Positions 63,924 to 64,000 of a stretch of 64,000 nt of DNA are shown one piece after another. The stretch comes from Candidatus Latescibacterota bacterium (GTDB taxonomy: Bacteria; Latescibacterota; UBA2968), in assembly GCA_022824945.1 (NCBI GenBank), contig JAJDYX010000027.1, positions 100,272-164,271 of the forward strand, written 5' to 3'. Made by a program: the position numbers and the translations under genes. The notes below the pieces were generated by a model. That model did not search any database. It was not told the origin of the DNA and saw nothing but the letters and a program-made list of their open reading frames with translations. Each line of letters opens with the position of its first letter. The first letter of the stretch is position 1.

Positions 63924-63999
63924 GCCCCTGTAGCTCAGAGGATAGAGTAGCGGATTCCTAATCCGTTGGTCGCAGGTTCGAGTCCTGCCGGGCCCACCA
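63924..63999 (+). tRNA. tRNA-Arg (anticodon CCT) with mismatched acceptor stem
   Basis: The D arm TAGCTCAG, anticodon arm (GCGGA/TCCGT, loop TTCCTAA, anticodon CCT), T arm GCAGG-TTCGAGT-CCTGC and encoded CCA are normal. The acceptor strands are GCCCCTG at the 5' side and CGGGCCC at the 3' side. Pairs 2-71 and 3-70 become C-C, so only five of seven pairs form. The 3' strand alone matches the usual partner of GGGCCCG. The gene may be degenerate, edited or wrongly assembled at this contig edge. Confidence 0.75.
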
Positions 64000-64000
64000 A

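Overview
The window reads as one contig from a Gram-negative bacterium with an outer membrane: it has a TamA/BamA-type barrel protein with TamB, two TonB-dependent receptors and SppA. Base composition is near 50% GC. Starts are ATG, GTG or TTG, most with AGGAGG-like ribosome sites, and several clear sigma70-type promoters are visible. The gene mix (GH88-type hydrolase, DUF362, DUF1854 with paired ABC exporters, GldA/F/G-like transporters, ArsS, DegT aminotransferase, MetH, a short dispersed repeat) suggests an uncultured FCB-like lineage. Latescibacterota is my best guess; it is an inference from gene style and not proven here. There is no prophage, CRISPR array, rRNA or complete insertion sequence; the only transposon trace is a lone IS3-type orfA. 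|| Layout. 1-4.4 kb: DNA and RNA housekeeping (UDGb uracil-DNA glycosylase, Hpt, a candidate small RNA with its own promoter, MutL, MiaA, tRNA-Gly). 4.4-5.9 kb: a small accessory patch downstream of the tRNA (membrane protein, FlgT-like small protein, IS3 orfA). 5.9-8.6 kb: unknown protein, MFS and TauE/SafE transporters. 8.7-12.4 kb: full-length MetH. 12.5-14.35 kb: a three-gene cassette bounded by two nearly identical direct hairpin repeats. 14.4-21.9 kb: a 50-residue protein, pyruvate kinase, TamA-like and TamB. 21.9-25.7 kb: an asparagine-synthase-like protein lacking the N-terminal Cys, divergent from DUF362 and a phosphopantetheinyl transferase. 25.7-31 kb: two ABC exporter halves, each with an N-terminal domain and a CxxC zinc ribbon, followed by DUF1854. 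31-34.5 kb: a Phd/PIN toxin-antitoxin pair, SppA and an amidohydrolase. || 34.7-43.1 kb: two convergent GldA/F/G-like ABC systems, one ending in DUF4340 and the other in a 1027-residue protein that contains two GldG-like modules. 43.3-50.1 kb: a YihY-type membrane protein and two tandem paralogous TonB receptors. 50.4-56.5 kb: a small basic protein, MobA, pterin-4a-carbinolamine dehydratase, a GH88-type hydrolase, DUF547, a glucose-6-phosphate isomerase-type protein and ArsS. 56.5-60.1 kb: a DUF255 thioredoxin-like protein and a DegT aminotransferase on the minus strand. 60.2-64 kb: a GlcD-plus-iron-sulfur oxidoreductase, acylphosphatase, Apt and a tRNA-Arg(CCT) with a disturbed acceptor stem. 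|| Best candidates for something new are the DUF1854/zinc-ribbon ABC exporter locus, the double-GldG transporter, the hairpin-bounded cassette at 12.5-14.35 kb and the small RNA upstream of mutL. All calls come from reading the sequence and from recalled family knowledge; no database search was run.
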